From the NCBI GenBank assembly GCA_004154925.1, contig QJNS01000136.1, forward strand, positions 124,001 through 188,000: DNA of 64,000 nucleotides. Direction: 5' to 3'. A program made the translations under genes and the position numbers. The notes under the pieces were generated by a model, which saw only the letters and a program-made list of their open reading frames with translations, was not told the DNA's origin and ran no database searches. Shown here piece by piece: positions 31,508 through 44,600 of the stretch. Origin of the DNA: Monosporascus cannonballus (taxonomy: Eukaryota; Ascomycota; Sordariomycetes; Xylariales). Each line of letters opens with the position of its first letter. Position 1 is the stretch's first letter.

Positions 31508-34340
31508 CTCGATGATGGGATTTCCTTTATTTTCCTAAACCCGCGCACGGTAACGGGAGGCTGCTCGTTAGGGGATTCAAGGGTGAAGGGAAAGAAGGGG
31601 TAGGGTAGCGGCGCACGCAGAGCCGAACTTTTAAGAAATAATGCAAGGTAGATCTGAGTTCAAGCCTTATATTCCAGGCCGAGCCAAATACACAGAAAAT
31701 CATTACATGATATATTTTGCACGATTGATACTATACCCAGTATCTTCGGATACGGTGACTGGTCAATGGTATTCACGGTTATTTTAAGATATAACAAATT
31801 CCGTTCGCCACCCACGGTGACACGCCCTCTCTAGAACCCCCCCTCTTAGGGGAGGACTCCGTACGCCCTCCGAGGCACGACCGCGCTCCCAAATAACGTT
31901 ACTAGCCCAGCGGAGAGTCGGAGAAGCGGATCTCGATATCGGTACGCACAGTAATAGACCATCGGATAGTGGCCGAACCTGCCACCGGCCGGTGGAGCCC
32001 CGTTGGTCGTTTTGTGACCCGGGCCGGGCGGTTGGTCTCCACCATCGCGCGGAATTTCGTCGTAGCTGCGGTATTGCGACCCCACAAAGCATTGAGGGGT
32101 TTAAACTACCAGGGAGTGCCCTGCATGGTATCCCGGTTGAAGGCTTCGCGAAGCTTGTTTTGCTTGGGACCGCCCGACGTCAGGTCCTGAGTAGCACCGC
32201 GTCAATTGCGATTCTTGGAGACCCAAAGTGCCGGGTATTTCACCTTTAGGCCTACTTCTCTTACAGACCTTCAACCTTCCGCCTATCACCTGGGGAATGT
32301 GCTGCTTAAACTGGTTTTCTACGCCAACTAGGGAAACCCAGATTGTACTATCTCCTTCAGGCATACTGAATACAATACACAGGGGTGTCTTTTGTTAGGA
32401 CGCTTTACCACCCCACAGTCTCCCGCATATAGCTAGTATTTACATACTTAAAGAAACGTATGGGATATATATTGGCCACCTCGCTGAAAGACGATCTGTG
32501 GGGGTTTCGATAGTGGTAAGCACCGTTGAAACTTCAGTTGATGTCGAACTCCAGACATCTCTATGACTGGACCGGACGCAGCGGAGGTAATTACTGTAAC
32601 ACAAAATTCCGCTGCGTATTGTAGGATGGCATCAGCGGGTACCTAATCCACGAGGCGTCCCCAAGTTTAGGTTACTCAATAGCAACGTCGGCTAAATTCT
32701 CCGGTATGCAGATGTTGCCGTGACAGGGAATATAAATAGCAGATACCTCATAGTTGATGCGAGGTGGCCCTGTAATATACATAGGATGGTGAGGGGCATT
32801 ATATACCAAACCAAGATTCCTATAACGCTTATCAAACGTCAAACAACGAAGCTTGTCCTGACAACATTATATTACCCTCAGCAGGCGGATGAATTAGTAA
32901 TATCCAGTGCGATAGGTGCATATTCAAGAGCCATAGAAGATCGTCCTTTTGGACGCCATGGGTAGCCAAGAGTTATCGAGGTCTTGTAGATGTAGATGAT
33001 ACTGCAGAACATGCCCATCTCCATGATCACCAACCCCTTACGGACATCAGACTTTGCAGGGCGATTTTGACCGGTTCCGTAGCGGTTCCGCCGCTCGCGT
33101 TGGAGGTCTAGTATTTATGTTGAAACTGCATATAGGCATGTATCACTCGATAGGTCTCCTCTCCTCCACGTCGGCTACTGGGGCCACAAGAAGCTGGCAA
33201 CGCCGTAATAGAAAGTGGTGCTTCGCTACTTAATATATGGTAGTCGGGGGCATCACCAGGAGCCCCGTAACGCTACAATAGCGCGCGACGGGGTATTTCC
33301 CGGGCGGAAGAAGGTACTAGAGTGACTAACCTAACTGATACTTTCTGCTGGGGTAGCTCCTCTCTGGCCGGCACTGGAGCATGAAAGGATATCAGCTCTT
33401 TTTAGGAACCTCCCCGGTATAGTATTCTAATCGCACCGGTGGACGGGTTAAAGCACTAAACTGGCGGCCGTTTCTCATTCCTGAGTGACCCCTAAAGCCA
33501 TTTCTCGTTGTCGAAATAAGCGTCCGCGAAGAGCATCCCCATTATACGGTGGGCTAATATTCGAAACGCCAGTGTGGAACTACCCATTACCTTTTCAAGA
33601 CGATACTCGTCAACACCCAAAGCGCCGATCTGACGAACAAGTTCGCCTTCGACAGCACAGCGTTTGGAGTCCCGATTAGTACAGAGTGGAGTGTACTACG
33701 ACTGGGCTGGGGTAGTATGATCGAATTACTTACGTACCCTGCGTGGCACACTCTAACAGAAATCTTCCTGTATAGATAAGTCGGCCAGTGGCTACAGCAC
33801 GCACCTATTAGTATACATACTCAGCACTCGGCACTGGAAAGAACCAGAACAATAACCTCTCTGCCCTTGGATCATAATACTTAGCAAACCCGTTTTCTGG
33901 CCTATCAACGCAGTTTGCCCCTTGAGGATGAAAGAGACCAACGGAAGGTTGGGTGCTTGTGCGTTATGGCCACCCTCTGAGGCGCTGATCTAAGATTAAT
34001 CATAGGGCGAGCGAAGAACGAGGGGACTGACCAATGTTAGGTACGCTTAAAGATAAGGGCCCAATGATTCGGAGGAAAAACGTATGATACCTCGTCAACA
34101 TTAGGTTCTATTGACAATCCGCAGATATGTTCCGCACGCGCTATGGGTATATCCCTCACGGGCTACCGGCCATACCATGCCATACAAAACACGATTATCA
34201 ACCAAGTCGATCAAGTTCGCCTGCTCCTCCATCTATCAATTGGAAAGCGGCTTTCTGACACATATCGCAACGCCGCAATCGCATATATACCGACCGACAG
34301 GGGATCTATTCTCTAGGAACGATGCACCAGACGATTAAAC
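31508..34340. other. Long intergenic region
   Basis: About 2.8 kb of balanced composition. Scattered ORFs of 60-100 codons on both strands show no recognisable domain. No tRNA, repeat array or strong promoter was recognised. Confidence 0.4.
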
Positions 34341-37300
34341 TCAGATTTGTGACGACGCCGCCGCCTCGGCCTCGCTCTCGAGAAGCATCAGCTTCCTGCA
34401 TTCCTCCTCGACCGACGTTTGGTCATCGTCGGCGACCTCGAACTGGCCCTCCACACAGGCCGCCAGCATGAGCTTCTTGACGCACGAGTTGTAGATGAGA
34501 GCCTCGACCGAGTCCTTGGTGATGAGGCGGATGACCTCGACGTCGCGCGTCTGGCCGATGCGGTGTGCGCGGTTCGACGCCTGCACGTCGTCCTGCGGGT
34601 TGTCCGACTGGTCGAACAGAATGATCTTGTTCGCCGCCGTCAGGTTTAAACCCGTCCCGCCGGCGGCGGTCGTCAGGAGGAAGACAGGAATATCGGCTTT
34701 CGTGGTAAACTTCTGTATCTCGGGAAACCGATCCGCCGTGTTGGTTTGCCCCGTAAGTTCGCAGTAGGGGATGTCTGCGAAATAAAGAGTGTCTCGGAGG
34801 ATGTTGATGACCATCTCGAAGCGGCTAAAGACGAGCACCCGGTCGCCGGTCTTCATATAGCCCCGCACCAGCTCTAGCAGCTTTCGCACCTTTGGACTCT
34901 CCTCCCACGACCGATCGGGCACGTCTAGATGACCAATATACCTCTTGAACTCTTTGCACCACGTATGTAGTTCAAAGTCGGATTTCTCTTTGAAGTCTGC
35001 TAAGAGCAGGGCTTTGTGACGGTCCTCCTTGCTCTGTACGTAGAGCTCCTCTTCTGAACAGTGCTTCCATAGAAGATCCACCATCTTCTCGACGCGCGAG
35101 TCGGTGAAATGACGTCGGAAAAGCTGGTGGTGGATCGCGGCTTTCCGCAGCTGCATCCAGGGATTTGCGCTCTTTATGGAGGACGCCGCTGCTGTCTGTT
35201 TGGTGGCCTTGGTTTGATGCAGATACCTTCCTTTGATTTCCTCGTAGATTAGCTTCTGCTCCGGGTGCATGTCGACCACGATATTGCGCTCCGTCTTCTT
35301 AGCAAGATCCAGGACGTCGGTTTTCCGGCGCTGCAAGATGAAGGGGGCCATGATTGTGCGGGCATTGCCGACTCGTTCCTTAGCCAAGGCCGCGAAGTTG
35401 TGGACGTCCTTGTTGGCGACTTTGGCCTCGAAGATGGTTTGGAGGCGTTCAAAATCGTCGCCCCTAAACAGGTCCGGTTCAACGAAGTGGAGAAGACTCA
35501 GAAGCTCCTTAAGGTTGTTCTGGACGGGCGTGCCGCTGAGGATGAGGCGCCACTCGGAGGGCACTCTCATCATCTTCTTGTAAATTAGGGTCTTGGGGTT
35601 CTTGAGCTTATGCCCTTCGTCGAATATGGCTGCATGGGGGTTGAGTTCTTGCAGAAATTCAAGGTCCTCTTGTTGTCGCTCCACCTGAGTGTACGTAGTG
35701 AGGACGACGTGGTGTTCCCTCGCTGCTTCGGGATCGATCTCCCGTCGGCTCGATCCGTAATAAGGCATGACCGAGATTTCTGGCGCAAACCTCTCGAATT
35801 CCGACAGCCAATTCTCATAGGTACTCGGGGGTACGACGATCAAGTTAGGCCAAGGGGGACTGCTCTCGCCATCCTCTTCATCTTCGTATCCGTCGTCTTC
35901 CGGGAGTGAGTAGGAGCCGACCAGATGTGCGATAAATGAGATGACCTGGCAAGTCTTTCCAAGTCCCATGTCGTCTGCGAGTATACCGCTATACCCCTTT
36001 GAGTGCAGAAGATTCATCCAGTTCAAGCCTAGTAACTGGTATGACTTGAGCTGCACCGCATCTGCATCCATGAGGGAGGGTTGTGTGCGAATTGGTAGCT
36101 CACTTGGGTCACACGCTGACTTCGTTCGCCCATTCTTATCCATTGGCCAAGTTGACATGATCGATTGTAGCGTTGCACCCCTCTCTTCACATTCCTTGAT
36201 GACCGTCGCTGCTGCTTCGAAGGCCTGGAACCACGCCGTCAATTTCTCAACGATAACTGAGCCAATCTCGGTGCGAGAAGATTTTCTCTTGGATTTAGTA
36301 GGCTTGTCCTTCCGTGAGACTCGTTCCGCTTGAGCAAGACTGTTAAATGGACGGGATTCAACCATAAGTTTAGCGTCTTCAGGGAGCCCGGTCATGCGTG
36401 AGAGTTCGTCGGCTGAGCAGGTGTTGAGGTAATCGAGTACTCTGCGACGCTCTCCGACTAGACTCCCACTTTCGCTGGATTCGGCATCTGACGGAACTTC
36501 GATAGGAGCGGGAAACTCCGTTTCGAGTTCGGAGTCGGCTTTTCGCTTCCGCGGCTGGACGGTTGGCGGGGCGAGTAACTCGTCATCCGAATCGGAGTCT
36601 ATAGTGATGGGTTGAGATGGTGCTTGGTAGCGGCGACCTTGGACTAACCGACGACGCTTGACGGCCGGTCGGGACGGAGGGGGTGATGTAGCAACCGCCA
36701 TCTTCGCGCTTGACTGTGTGCTCGCTGGGGAGGTTGGCGGCGAAGTTGCTGAAGAAGATACAGAAAATACAGGTGGTGGGGAAGGTGACTTGTTGTTTCG
36801 ACGTCCTTGAATAAGACGCCTGCGGGAGGGGTTTTGCTGGGTTGAGTTGGATGTTAAAGCTTGAGAATCATTTTTCTTGTATGCGAAACGCTCCAGACCG
36901 AGGAGTGTGGACTGCACTTTGGGTTTTTGATGCTGCTGGTCGTTTGTTCCAGAAGGTCTCGACTGCGCTATTGTTCTCGGGACATTGGTACCCGAGGCGT
37001 GATCAATGTCGTTGTCCGCTGTAAGGTCGATTGTTTTTGAGAAGGAACTTTTGGAAAGCGCAGAAGGATGGGCTTTGTTCGACTTTCCCATAATCAAGTC
37101 CACGGCTGTGGAAACCTGCCAGCCGACCCCTTTTAACAATGCATCTCTGCACGCCCTAATCGTGATGCCGGGCTTCGCCTTGGACACGATCTTGTGAACA
37201 TCCTTCGTCAAGTGCCGCAGCCTCAGGTCGGGGATGTCGGTCAAAGAAATGTCTCCCTTTGGTGGCCGTGCAGAACCAAGTCGGGCCCCTGACGATGCAT

Positions 37301-37916
37301 CCTTCTTGAGAAACGAAGAGGGGCGTATGTCACCCCGCATCGGCGCTTCATCACCAGAACTGTCCTGCTTCTTGTAGTCTTTGTTCAAGTCATCGTCGGA
37401 AATATTAAAATATTTGGCCTTAACGGCTGGCCGGCCGTTCGCGCTTGTCTGAATCGTGCCCGGGGGCCTGAACGACGTCCCCGCCGGTGCCATAAACGAG
37501 GCAATACTTCCTTGAGCCATAGGTCTCCTGCCCGATTTCACAGCTGGGAAGCTCTTAGCCTGTGATTTCGGTTGGAACGGCGACGAGGCGGGAACTTCAA
37601 TGGCGGAACTCGGTGTACCCGGCGCAGGGGGCGAGGACGGTCGTAGCGTAGTGCGGTTTACGATTTGGGTAGGCTGTGTTCCCTTGTTGACGATCTGTGT
37701 TGGCTGGGTAAAGAAAGGTGACGAGCAGGGAATACTGTCATCTACAAGCTCGTCGACGTCCTCGTCCTCTCCCTCTCTCTCCAACCGTCTCGAGCCTGCC
37801 GTTTGAGGTTGGGCACTCTTGCAATCCTGCCGGCTCATAGGAGGCGTTCCCGGAATGGACCCATCCCTGGCCGTGTTCGACGGGGATCGCGTCATTTTCA
37901 ATGATATTAAAATCAA
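34341..37916 (-). CDS. SNF2-family chromatin remodeller, Fun30/SMARCAD1 type
   Basis: Intronless 1191-residue nuclear ATP-dependent nucleosome remodeller. Fun30/Fft/SMARCAD1 proteins promote DNA-end resection, heterochromatin silencing and histone exchange; the same is inferred here. N-terminal ~550 residues are Ser/Pro-rich and disordered, with a CUE-like helical module at about 227-280 (LRLRHLTKDVHKIVSKAKPG) that in the family binds ubiquitin or partner proteins. The ATPase core begins KSYQLLGLNWMNLL; Walker A is DDMGLGKT (about 646-653), Walker B is DEGH at about 764 (Fun30 and relatives use DEGH rather than DEAH), then SGTPVQNNLKEL, and helicase motif VI RAHRIGQTRDVEV near 1115. All catalytic motifs are present. 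It is divergently oriented with respect to vma21 about 0.9 kb away. Confidence 0.93.
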   Translation of the reverse strand: MILISLKMTRSPSNTARDGSIPGTPPMSRQDCKSAQPQTAGSRRLEREGEDEDVDELVDDSIPCSSPFFTQPTQIVNKGTQPTQIVNRTTLRPSSPPAPGTPSSAIEVPASSPFQPKSQAKSFPAVKSGRRPMAQGSIASFMAPAGTSFRPPGTIQTSANGRPAVKAKYFNISDDDLNKDYKKQDSSGDEAPMRGDIRPSSFLKKDASSGARLGSARPPKGDISLTDIPDLRLRHLTKDVHKIVSKAKPGITIRACRDALLKGVGWQVSTAVDLIMGKSNKAHPSALSKSSFSKTIDLTADNDIDHASGTNVPRTIAQSRPSGTNDQQHQKPKVQSTLLGLERFAYKKNDSQALTSNSTQQNPSRRRLIQGRRNNKSPSPPPVFSVSSSATSPPTSPASTQSSAKMAVATSPPPSRPAVKRRRLVQGRRYQAPSQPITIDSDSDDELLAPPTVQPRKRKADSELETEFPAPIEVPSDAESSESGSLVGERRRVLDYLNTCSADELSRMTGLPEDAKLMVESRPFNSLAQAERVSRKDKPTKSKRKSSRTEIGSVIVEKLTAWFQAFEAAATVIKECEERGATLQSIMSTWPMDKNGRTKSACDPSELPIRTQPSLMDADAVQLKSYQLLGLNWMNLLHSKGYSGILADDMGLGKTCQVISFIAHLVGSYSLPEDDGYEDEEDGESSPPWPNLIVVPPSTYENWLSEFERFAPEISVMPYYGSSRREIDPEAAREHHVVLTTYTQVERQQEDLEFLQELNPHAAIFDEGHKLKNPKTLIYKKMMRVPSEWRLILSGTPVQNNLKELLSLLHFVEPDLFRGDDFERLQTIFEAKVANKDVHNFAALAKERVGNARTIMAPFILQRRKTDVLDLAKKTERNIVVDMHPEQKLIYEEIKGRYLHQTKATKQTAAASSIKSANPWMQLRKAAIHHQLFRRHFTDSRVEKMVDLLWKHCSEEELYVQSKEDRHKALLLADFKEKSDFELHTWCKEFKRYIGHLDVPDRSWEESPKVRKLLELVRGYMKTGDRVLVFSRFEMVINILRDTLYFADIPYCELTGQTNTADRFPEIQKFTTKADIPVFLLTTAAGGTGLNLTAANKIILFDQSDNPQDDVQASNRAHRIGQTRDVEVIRLITKDSVEALIYNSCVKKLMLAACVEGQFEVADDDQTSVEEECRKLMLLESEAEAAASSQI

Positions 37917-38835
37917 GAGAATAAGGAGACCGGGTTTAAATCACGGCGGAAGTCGAATGGGTATGGTAGAAACGAGAGGTGTGACGCAGCCGTGATTAAA
38001 ATTACATTGGCTTCGGCAAGTCATCGAGCAGTACTGGGGAAACGATAGCTATTAAGATCGGGAAACGACCCTTGACCAGATAGTTTGGGTGTTTGCAAAG
38101 GAGGCCACGTCGCCCTCGCAAGCAAGAAAGAAAATAAATAAGAAGAAGAATGGTTATGACCGCGCCGTGGCAACCAAAATAGTTGGTTTATCGTCGATGG
38201 CGGCTTCCCGGGTGGTCGGGACTCCCAACTTCACGCCTCAAAACTTTTGGTCAACAGCAACCGCATTAAGTGGGACGCCACAGGAACGCGCCTGCCCTAA
38301 GACACGAATTCAGGTGACCTGGCAGGGGTGCCCGTCTTAACCTCCAATCACTTCTGTATTAGGGAGGTACGTAGGTGGTGCGAATCGTTATAGCATTTTC
38401 GCAAATACCTACACATACTAGGGACGGATGCCATTTACAATCACATCAACAATAGGTATCCAATTGCTGATAATCGATTGCGGGTCCGTCTATCACGTTG
38501 GACACCTTTAATGGTGATGTCGGAATACTTCGTTCCACCGAGACTAAGCTGTTTAGATTCACAAAGGCGACAAGCCGTTTGCATATCGTCATTTGCCGCT
38601 TAGAAGCTCTTTGTCTCAAAATTGACAAGGCATTGCAGGGCAGATCGATCTGCACCATCAAAAGAAAAGCCACTAGCCCCAGTTAGTCCGGCACGGCTCG
38701 CTCTCAGCCTGACCTCGGATACCTCCGGAGGTACCTGTTGTGCTCCCTACGTACCGGACACATATCAGGAGCCTCCCGGAAGCGTGATTTCTGTAGAGAC
38801 GAAAACCGCATCCCGCGTTCCGTATCTGTACCGCC
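37917..38835. promoter_or_regulatory. Divergent intergenic region, Fun30-like and vma21
   Basis: A ~0.9-kb stretch separates the two divergent start codons and should contain both promoters. No ORF is convincing and no specific site was recognised. Confidence 0.4.
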
Positions 38836-39392
38836 ATGACAACCCGCCGCATCATCTCCACGGAGAAGACGATTCTCGACCGGGATGACGAGCTAGACTC
38901 GCCCTCCGCCGCGGCGTCGGGCCATCCGCAGTCCCGCTCGTCCTCATCGAGCACGGGGCCTGCGGTTCCCACGTGAGTACTTGGCTAAACCACCACCGTA
39001 TTATATATATGCACACCCGCTAAAATCAGCGGGCCGCCGCCAACACCGCAGGGACGTGATACTCAAGCTCCTAGCCTTCACGTTCGCCATGATCGTGGTA
39101 CCCATCGGATCGTACTTCGTGACGGTGAACACTGTGTTCGGCGGTAAGTTGCCTACCTACTTGCCTACCTAGCTCACTTACCCATCCCAATCCCCCTTTC
39201 CGTCCGTATGCCGGGGGCCACTGCGTGCACCGCCGACACTGCTAACCTACATTTCTAGGAAACTCGACGTATGCCGGCGGCCTGGCGGCCATCATGGCGA
39301 ACGTGGTACTCGTGGGATACATCATCGTGGCGATGAACGAGGATCAGTCGAAGCAGCTGGCGGCTAAGAAGGAGACGAAGAAGGGGCGGTGA
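38836..39392 (+). CDS. vma21: Vma21, V-ATPase assembly factor
   Basis: Predicted 120-residue ER membrane protein that chaperones the V0 sector of the vacuolar H+-ATPase and escorts it to the Golgi. Exons 38836-38972, 39052-39143, 39259-39392 (363 nt, in frame); introns of 79 and 115 nt. The hydrophilic N-terminus has a Ser-rich stretch. Two membrane helices follow: DVILKLLAFTFAMIVVPIG and SYFVTV, then AAIMANVVLVGYIIVAM. The C-terminus ends KKGR, a KKxx dilysine ER-retrieval signal as in yeast Vma21. ATG 38836 has a good context (CCGCCATGA). The acceptor at 39051 was preferred because the nearer AG at about 39028 breaks the frame. Confidence 0.93.
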
Positions 39393-40328
39393 TGATTATT
39401 CGAAGCCTTCTTGAGGATCTGACCATCGGATTGGTCAGGCTTTACGGTAGGTAGGAATATAATCGCAGGTCGGTCGCCCGGGGGTCTGCTACCTACTATG
39501 TCTACTACGACTTGTTTCGCCGGGGACTGTCAGTCGCTTCACTAGGTATAGGTCGGCACGCTATGTAATCCATACTATTCTGGACGGTGAGGAGGGGGGG
39601 GGGAGTCGAGAATCACTGCGTATTATGTAATCTCTCATCAATATTGACACAAAAGAATTTGGCCTATGGGGATTCATCCGCATTCAAAGCTTGCGTCTCT
39701 CATATGACTACTACCAAGTATTGGGTCATGTCCGCTCGAAATCATGCCGGTGGAATCCCTTCGCCTCTTAAAATTCCATAAAGAGCTGCGTTGCAGCCCG
39801 TCATGACATAATGAGGAAAAGGGAAGTATTAATGATGGGCAGGTCTGTATGTGTGTGCCTGAGCAACAGGTTTTCTCCCTGGCTCCCCTGCTCTATAATC
39901 CTAACCTCGCGTGGAACGGCTTCTCTGCCAGCCGTAGCCGCCCAACACTCGTCCAGTCGTAATGCATCCATAATAGACAAATCCCGACTTGCATGTACGC
40001 ACATTCAGCACCACTCCGGAACCCATCGTCTTTCAGGTATTCCGTGACCACGAGAGATCTTGGCCACGTTGATGATTTTGGTACTCTCGTATGATGAATT
40101 TGCAACTGAGACAAAAGGAAAACATCTGCAATGGCCACACCAGAACAGTCGTCTAGGTGCGTCCCATTGCGGGTATCAAATGGACTATCCCCCAGGCGGG
40201 CGCGGATGGGAATATTATTGATGAGGGAATAGAGAGGGTCGAGAGATAGGGTATTTCAGATATGAAACCGAAGAAATTATTTCGTGCAACTCGTGTCGTC
40301 GTCGCCCAAACCGTTCGTACTAGGCGAT
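39393..40328. other. Intergenic, convergent 3' ends
   Basis: Between vma21 and the DUF2406 gene. It contains a G-rich run near 39590-39603 and nothing recognisable otherwise. Confidence 0.35.
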
Positions 40329-41691
40329 TTAAGCATTTTTGCTAAATCGTCGTGAGAACCAGCTCTTGCGCTTCTCTCCCATTCCCCGGCGGTCCTGCGC
40401 ACTTCCGGGCGTTCCGGCTTTCGACGCTTTTCTCAGCAGAGATCCGCCTTGATGCCTAGGAGGGGGAGGCGCGGAATCCACAGCGCCCGCGCCCGTGGGA
40501 ATACCGAAGTTCGGGGTCTGATATGCGGATTCCTGGCCGAAACTGATGCCGTAGTCATTAACTGGATCCTGGCGCTTCGGCGGCGAACGACGTTCGATCG
40601 AGCTGTTCTCGCTGCTAGTGGGGTCAGTCTGGTATCCCGCCGGCTCGCCATAGCTCCCACTGCCGGAACCAGAGGCGACCGTCTCGTATGATCGGTGGTT
40701 ATTCGGCATCGGGTAAACGTTTCTACCTCCCGGGGGGCGGTTCATCGTCGGGGGCTCGGGCTGTGGTCTCGAGTACCTGATTCTTCCCCCGTCGTAGCCG
40801 TCGTAGTAACCGGGTTCTCGCTGCTGGCCACCCATCGCCGGCTGTCGGGAATCGTACATCGTGCTATCTCGTCGTCCGCTATAGTAGCTATCCTGAGGAA
40901 ACCGGGGCGTGCTGCCTGTAAGAAGACCTAGTGAGATACCGTACATATGGAGGGGGCAAGGTGTTATTTCGCCGGAGAGTCCGAGGATCTAATATGGGAG
41001 GAATCTTACTGCCATAGTAACTGCTCCGTCTGTTCCAGTCGGCCACAGATCCCGAGTCTGGCCTGTAGAACGACTTGCGGTTGTCGTAAGCTCCATCAAT
41101 GGCGGCTTCGAAACTCCGAATTGTGTCCAGAGGGCGTTCCCATCGGCTTCTGGTCGGGTTTGATCGATCCGGGTCGACTAGAACTCGTGTTAGCAGGGGG
41201 ATATGGCAGCGGAGAAGCCATCAAGGCTGCATGCCCGTACCGATCGGATTGCCATTGATGTCTCTGTGCTGTATCGCGCTCAATGGTTTTACTATGTTGT
41301 CTCCCGACATTTGCGCAACAGCAGCTGCGAGTCCACGTTAGCGCGCATACCATTGATTGGGACTAAGGAACCACGAACAGGGTTCTGCTTCGCTGATAGC
41401 CAGAGTGGGGTCGGCTTTGCTATGAAGTCTATTGGATTCCTTTTCGGCGGACGTCTCCCTAATGTCAATCTTATGATGACTACCACTTCCGGCACTCTTG
41501 TGGGATTTCTGAGACTTTTCGGATCTGAAGCTGAAGCCTCTCGGCTTGGTCCTGAGATTGTGAGGAGGCGCTGACGGATCCTGGTAGTTGTGCGGCGATG
41601 GTTGGTAGTACGCTCCGTACTGTTGTTGACCCTGCTGCTGCTGCTGCGGCGGCGCGGGCAAAGGATGGCTGTTGTAGTTTGCGGTCGCCAT
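40329..41691 (-). CDS. DUF2406-family protein
   Basis: Predicted 383-residue cytosolic protein of unknown function. Exons (minus): 41379-41691, 41241-41324, 41010-41177, 40329-40915; total 1152 nt, in frame. Introns have CTAAC-like branch sites in two of three cases; intron 1 uses GTTCGT. The conserved DUF2406 core runs from about residue 70 to 180: HKIDIRETSAEKESNRLHSK, ADPTLAISEAEPSAVAQM, IQHRDINGNPIVDPDRSNPT, RSRWERPLDTIRSFEAAID. The N-terminus is Gln/Pro-rich and the C-terminal half is disordered, rich in Tyr, Gly, Pro and Ser, ending in a basic RKSWFSRRFSKNA tail. Family members occur across fungi, including budding yeast, with no clear biochemical role. Family name is from recalled motif order. 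Confidence 0.82.
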
Positions 41692-44600
41692 TTTGGAGGC
41701 GGGTGAGCTGACAGCCTACGTTTTATCAATGGCGATCAACGGGGAAAGCCCTGTACGGCTCGACGGGCTCTAACAACGATATGGAGAGGCCGAAGGGCGT
41801 GTGGATCGTAGGTGGATAACCCGTGTTGCTTGTCCAGTCCAGGGAAAGATCGCGGATGGTAATCTTGTTAAGCTGGGAAGAACTGGACCAGTTCCACCTT
41901 CAAGTGGCAGTCAATTCGATAGCTGCCGTTGATTTGCAACACAGGTGCGATTATTAGACTGTGGGCTCTCGCTACAAGAACCAGGGATTCAAGCTGCGAT
42001 GCGTACCCAAAACAACGGGGGAAGTAAATCACTACGCCTTCCCAAAAGAAGATAATATCACGCTTGATGGTGGGTTTGGGAAACGGCCGAATCGAAACAA
42101 TGGCAACCGCCGAGGGGCGGGCAGTTGGTTCGATCCTGATCCTGCGCCTGGATGCTGATGGAGATAAGTTGGGTCTGCGCCAAGTTATCTATCAAATGTG
42201 TTGATTGTACGGCGCTCAAGTCAGTCGAAAACTCGGGCGTCAAAATGTAAGGCCGCCTGGCCCACGAGGTGTTTGATGATTGAGATGATCCCTATCAACT
42301 TCCTTAGTAGACAGTGTAGGGCAAATGCGTTTTACTTTATTTATTTTTTCCTAGTTGGGGCTTCCGTATTGTCTCGAAAGTCGGCCAAGGAAAGTAGGAG
42401 GCAGGTACTTTAAGGTTCCAATCAGCTTGTCGGACTGGGATGCGTGGTGATGGATGGTTGAGAGCGCCTATGTATTGCTATTGCTGTGAAAGCAGGGGTG
42501 TGACGATGTAAGCTACCAACCAGCCTCTCCCAGTCGAATAAAGTTTCGCCTATGATTGCGACTGTAACCTGAAGCTGTCAACAGGTACAAAGTGAGTGGA
42601 TACCTTCCCTCGCAGTATACCAGTGTGCTCGTCACGGGCTCTAGTGCCGGGTTGAGTGGGCTGGCTGACTGAATGGCCGGCAGGGCAACCATGCAATGAT
42701 GCGGATGGGATGGGATGGCGTCTTTGGCGTCTCGGCGGCTTGGCAGTAAGAGTTTCCGATACGAAGTCTCCTCGGGTTTTGCTCGTCAAACCCCCCAGCA
42801 GATGGATTTCACTCTGCCAACGATTTAACACACTTGGCCCAGAAAGTTTAAAAATCAATTGATGAGACCTCCCCTTTGGAGCAAACTTTCAGGCCAGTCC
42901 CTCAGAGATTCAAGCAGTGCAAGCTATGCTTGCTGAGCCAGGTACAGTATACCAGTCCCTATTCGTCTTTAATGGGGACTGGGTATTGGGGGGAAGGGGG
43001 GTTGGGATAGATCTTTTGTGACGTCAATCCGATGACCGGAGAGGCTTTAACGATGGATGTGCTGTTTCAGGTCCAAAGCGTCGGCTCCTTGTTCTTCACT
43101 GGCCTGCGAAGAACAAAGACAGCCAAAAGACACACCACAAATTAATTGCCCCGTCACGACGTTGTGTGGATGGACGCTGGGATTCCGTTATTAGAGCGAA
43201 AAGCCTCGTCAACCAGCAAATACTATCGGGTCTGTCGGTATGTAGCGAGAGCCGAAGCTGTGATACCGTGCAGGGATGGGTTCTGTCTTCCGACTCGAGC
43301 GTGTACTGCCAACGAATGTCGAGGAGATTAATTAAAACTATGTATGTCTATGTAAGAATAGGAATATAGCGAAGGTATGTGGAAGATTAGTGGTTTCTAG
43401 GGAGAGAAGTAGGGATGCGACGTTCTCGGAAGTTGAAAGGATGAGTTTAAACCATAGTAGCGTTCTTACAGTGAATGTTGGAATACAAAATCCTCGCTCT
43501 CTAGAGGGCATCCGAGTCTTTCTATGAAATTCGAAGCAGCCAAGGAACCTTCTTTGGTGTGGCCCGATGGTGAATTGGCCCCCATCTTAGATGGATTGCG
43601 TGTTGCTTTGTCTGAGCTTATCATGATTGGGAAATATATCAACAAAAGGTGACGCATACACGCTACATTTTTAGTACTTCTACCCGGAGTCGGCTTGCGA
43701 CCAACGAAAAGTCAATTCATTCTACCCAGCACGATTCCGTTGGAGCCATAAAGTCCGTTCCGGTCAATATTTGTTCTGCAATACAAACTTTCTTTAATAC
43801 GGATTTGATGAAATTCGTCCCCTTTAGGGCTACAATCTAGTGAACTGTCCCATATAATAAATATTCTTGGCGCTCCAGGCCAGTTTACCATTTGATCCCC
43901 TGTAAGACACAGTAAACCTGTTGCCTTGCTGTGCATTCTCCAAGGACGAAATCCTGCAATGCGACCTAACCGGCTACATAATTGAGCTTTTGGACGCTAA
44001 GGGGCGTCAAGGTCTAGACATTCAAAAGGCTCGTCAGCGGCTGAAGCCAGCCTATCGCCCATGAGCGACCGATTGTGCAGGTAAGCATCCCATCCCATTG
44101 CCGGAAACCGAAGGTGGGGGAAAATACGTGGACACCACGTCGTTTGTTCAACACAGCCACGGGAAAGGAAATACGAACTTGATGAGAACGCCGTCTCTCA
44201 CCAATTGGCGGTTCGAACTACGAAAGACACAACCGAAATCCCGTGCATCCGACTCTTGAGGCGGGAACCATCATTATGTATCCTACTAAGCCAGTCCATA
44301 TCGAGCATCCCAATGCTCTGATAAGCCATTAATATTTCATCTATATCGCTAGTGCCGCTCATCCTTCTCATTAGGTTTGAGAGGAGTGCTTGGCTGACTC
44401 GATCTCCCAGATCTAAAGCCTCTTATTAGGCAACGAACTCCTCTACCGGGCGATCCGCACATCCATGGCTCATTAGTCCATACCAACATACGGATCGTCG
44501 GATAGGGAATGGGGGAAAGCCAGACAATCCCACCTACTGGATGCCTCGGCCTCTTCGCTGTCAACCCAATCTCTTATGTATCAAAATCGTTGATAGCGGC

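Noticed and set aside
42120..42150. GGTTCGATCCTG resembling a tRNA B box
   Set aside because: No cloverleaf could be drawn around it.
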